This document shows positions 5,293 through 5,670 of a DNA stretch of 5,670 nucleotides, piece by piece. Numbering within the stretch: the first letter of the stretch is position 1; every line of letters starts with the position of its first letter. The notes below the pieces were generated by a model. It made no database searches, was not told the DNA's origin, and saw only the letters and a program-made list of their open reading frames with translations. Made by a program: the position numbers and the translations under genes. The DNA is from Lachnospiraceae bacterium (lineage in GTDB: Bacteria; Bacillota_A; Clostridia; Lachnospirales; Lachnospiraceae): assembly GCA_024689605.1 (NCBI GenBank), contig JAILDD010000183.1, forward strand, positions 1 through 5,670, in the 5' to 3' direction.

Positions 5293-5670
5293 ATGCCCAG
5301 AAGAAGCAAAGGACTGAGTTTTTATCAAAAAGAAAGAAAGATAGACAAGGATGTTGCAAAAGAAATCCTTCTGTGGCTGTTCTGCGGGATGGTCATGGTC
5401 ATGCTTGCTTTTGCTTTCGTTTATCTTTTCGGCATAAGGACCAGCATAATAGGCAATTCAATGTCCCCGGTGCTCTTAAGCGGCCAAGAAGTAATGATCG
5501 ACAGATTCACATATTATATTTCTGATCCAAAGAGAGACGATGTGATAGTTTTTCTGCCCAATGGGAACGAAAACTCACATATGTATGTGAAACGCGTGAT
5601 AGGGACTCCGGGTGACACAGTTCTTATAAAAGATGGTATGATATATGTGAATGGGGAGATTTACGACAGG
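5293..5670 (+). CDS. lepB: Signal peptidase I, 3'-truncated by window edge
   Basis: Type I signal peptidase removes signal peptides from proteins exported through Sec or Tat. It is anchored in the cytoplasmic membrane with its catalytic domain outside. The visible 126 residues show a basic cytoplasmic tail (1-24, starting MPRRSKGLSFYQKERK), one membrane helix (about 25-47), and the catalytic Ser box IIGNSMSPVL with Ser56. The Lys box YVKRVIGTPGDTV follows with catalytic Lys100, and then DGMIYVNGE. A single N-terminal anchor and a Ser-Lys spacing of about 44 residues fit the Gram-positive SipS-like type. ATG 5293 is preceded by an in-frame TAG at 5281-5283, so no earlier start is possible. AGGA at 5282-5285 gives normal spacing. 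The gene sits behind rplS, as in many Firmicutes, often followed there by the ribosome-assembly GTPase gene ylqF/rbgA. The remaining C-terminal part is beyond the window. Confidence 0.95.
   Translation, partial: MPRRSKGLSFYQKERKIDKDVAKEILLWLFCGMVMVMLAFAFVYLFGIRTSIIGNSMSPVLLSGQEVMIDRFTYYISDPKRDDVIVFLPNGNENSHMYVKRVIGTPGDTVLIKDGMIYVNGEIYDR

Noticed and set aside
5259..5525. 88-codon plus-strand frame overlapping lepB
   Set aside because: It starts inside the hairpin and runs out of frame across the clear signal peptidase I catalytic Ser box.

Overview
This window reads as a chromosomal segment of a Gram-positive Firmicute, most likely a Clostridia member near the Lachnospiraceae. The inference rests on gene order (rpsP, khpA, rimM, trmD, rplS, lepB), strong AGGAGG-type ribosome binding sites, TTGnnn/TAAAAT promoters and moderate base composition. 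It is not a species identification. All eight genes lie on the + strand. The first (rpsP) is cut at its 5' end and the last (lepB) at its 3' end.

Layout: (1) 1-445 holds the end of rpsP (ribosomal protein bS16) and khpA (small KH-domain RNA-binding protein). A 7-bp inverted repeat and a convincing intrinsic terminator at 483-514 follow. (2) A promoter candidate at 522-551 starts a second unit: rimM (30S maturation factor) and trmD (tRNA m1G37 methyltransferase) with a 2-nt gap. These are followed, with no visible terminator, by a NatA-like ABC ATPase (1854-2618) and a 680-residue protein joining a NatB-like ABC-2 permease to a CPBP/Abi intramembrane metalloprotease domain (2635-4677). (3) A near-consensus promoter at 4686-4714 and a structured leader of about 117 nt drive rplS (ribosomal protein bL19). 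A long hairpin with a weak T tract follows, then lepB (signal peptidase I), complete through its catalytic Ser and Lys.

The housekeeping genes work in ribosome assembly (bS16, RimM, bL19), tRNA modification that guards the reading frame (TrmD), RNA binding (KhpA) and removal of signal peptides from exported proteins (LepB). The ABC/CPBP pair is the accessory element, set between trmD and rplS, which are usually adjacent. The observations most worth following are the permease-protease fusion and its position, and the rplS leader, in which one segment can pair either with a local partner or with the edge of the Shine-Dalgarno sequence. A Glu at the position expected to carry the TrmD catalytic Asp is a third. 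I found no tRNA, rRNA, CRISPR array, insertion sequence or phage gene. No gap without a gene exceeds 300 bases.
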